Position numbers and translations under genes: made by a program. A model generated the notes under the pieces. The model had not been told where the DNA came from and ran no database searches. It was given only the letters and a program-made list of their open reading frames with translations. Below, piece by piece: positions 12,851-13,115 of a stretch of 13,115 nucleotides of DNA. Source of the DNA: an uncultured Collinsella sp. (GTDB lineage Bacteria > Actinomycetota > Coriobacteriia > Coriobacteriales > Coriobacteriaceae); assembly GCA_959599615.1 (NCBI GenBank), contig CAUGKA010000044.1, forward strand, positions 1 to 13,115, in the 5' to 3' direction. Within the stretch, counting starts at the first letter, position 1, and every line of letters starts with the position of its first letter.

Positions 12851-12937
12851 GCCGGACCACGCCCTGCCAACCCGCCGTCCTCGTTACGTTTTCGCTGCAT
12901 TTGGGTAAAGCGCCTGCTCCAAGCCGTCGCTGCCCTG

Positions 12938-12943
12938 TATACT
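12938..12943 (+). promoter_or_regulatory. -10 box upstream of gatC
   Basis: TATACT lies 35 bp before the gatC start and matches the -10 consensus at 5 of 6 positions. No clear -35 is visible at 16-18 bp upstream. Confidence 0.45.
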
Positions 12944-12978
12944 AGAGCGGTTTAACTGTTATGCGGAAGGGAGCGCCT

Positions 12979-13115
12979 ATGGCACTCAGCGAGAAAGACG
13001 TGCGCGGCATTGCCGAGTACGCAAAAATCGCACTGACCGATGACGAGCTCACCCAGATGACGTCCTACATGAACGACGCCGTCCAGATGCTCGAGCCCGT
13101 CTTGCAATATGACTT
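12979..13115 (+). CDS. gatC: Asp-tRNA(Asn)/Glu-tRNA(Gln) amidotransferase subunit C (5' part)
   Basis: The first 45 codons are present and the gene runs off the window. The N-terminus (MALSEKDVRGIAEYAKIALT, then DDELTQMTSYMNDAVQMLEPV) matches the GatC family: a helix with a pattern like V..IA.LA.I.L..EE, then a second helix. GatC stabilises the GatCAB complex, which amidates misacylated tRNAs; gatA and gatB would be expected downstream. ATG 12979 is preceded 5 bp upstream by AAGGGAG (12967-12973). An in-frame ATG at 12961 lies before that site and is less likely. It is a housekeeping gene and marks the right-hand end of the pilus locus. Confidence 0.9.
   Translation, partial: MALSEKDVRGIAEYAKIALTDDELTQMTSYMNDAVQMLEPVLQYD

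Noticed and set aside
12696..12908. 70-codon forward frame across the palindrome and tandem repeats
   Set aside because: It consists of repeat sequence (arms of the 65-bp element and 21-bp units), has no SD site, and overlaps the hairpin.
1..13115. CRISPR arrays, tRNA or rRNA genes, complete insertion sequences, prophage genes
   Set aside because: None seen. The only repeats are the palindromic and hairpin elements, the beta-helix coding units and the short tandem array, and no transposase or integrase frame is present.

Overview
The window looks like chromosomal DNA of a high-G+C Gram-positive bacterium, most probably a gut Coriobacteriia such as Collinsella. This is inferred from strong Shine-Dalgarno (SD) sites, LPXTG-type surface proteins with a class C sortase, a phospho-beta-glucosidase, gatC, and G+C-rich housekeeping genes. 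No rRNA or other marker gene is present to prove it.

Layout. Positions 2-937 are the 3' part of a glycoside hydrolase family 1 6-phospho-beta-glucosidase. Next come an MFS transporter (1174-2454) and a Cof-type HAD phosphatase (2679-3500). Each of these first three genes is followed by a hairpin. After an AT-rich intergenic region of about 500 bp with a TATAAT box comes a sortase-assembled pilus locus. It holds a large beta-helix adhesin with two FctA-like domains and an LPLSG signal (4006-7494), a minor pilin with an MPSTG signal whose GTG start overlaps the adhesin stop (7487-9157), and a probable backbone pilin with an LPLTG signal (9266-11017). A strong intrinsic terminator (11119-11157) closes this operon. 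A 49-codon basic membrane peptide (11324-11473) and the class C sortase (11735-12673) follow as apparently separate transcription units. The window ends inside gatC (from 12979).

How the genes work together: the three Sec-exported proteins would be anchored in the membrane by their C-terminal sorting signals and joined by the sortase into a fibre. The backbone pilin would form the shaft, with the cysteine-containing beta-helix protein as the likely tip adhesin. The most striking signal is a run of nine G residues at 4179-4187, just after the signal-peptide codons of the adhesin. Gain or loss of a single G gives a stop within 4 to 11 codons. This has the architecture of a slipped-strand phase-variation switch and could turn the adhesin, and perhaps the whole operon by polarity, on and off.

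The intergenic regions also carry two repeat families. One is a 65-bp palindromic element (2 copies). The other is a CCACCACAAAGG hairpin with a GGGG(C/A)CAGGCACC core (4 copies, one a half copy). Two of the hairpin copies end in T-tracts and probably act as terminators. Copies of this family lie on both sides of the pilus locus.
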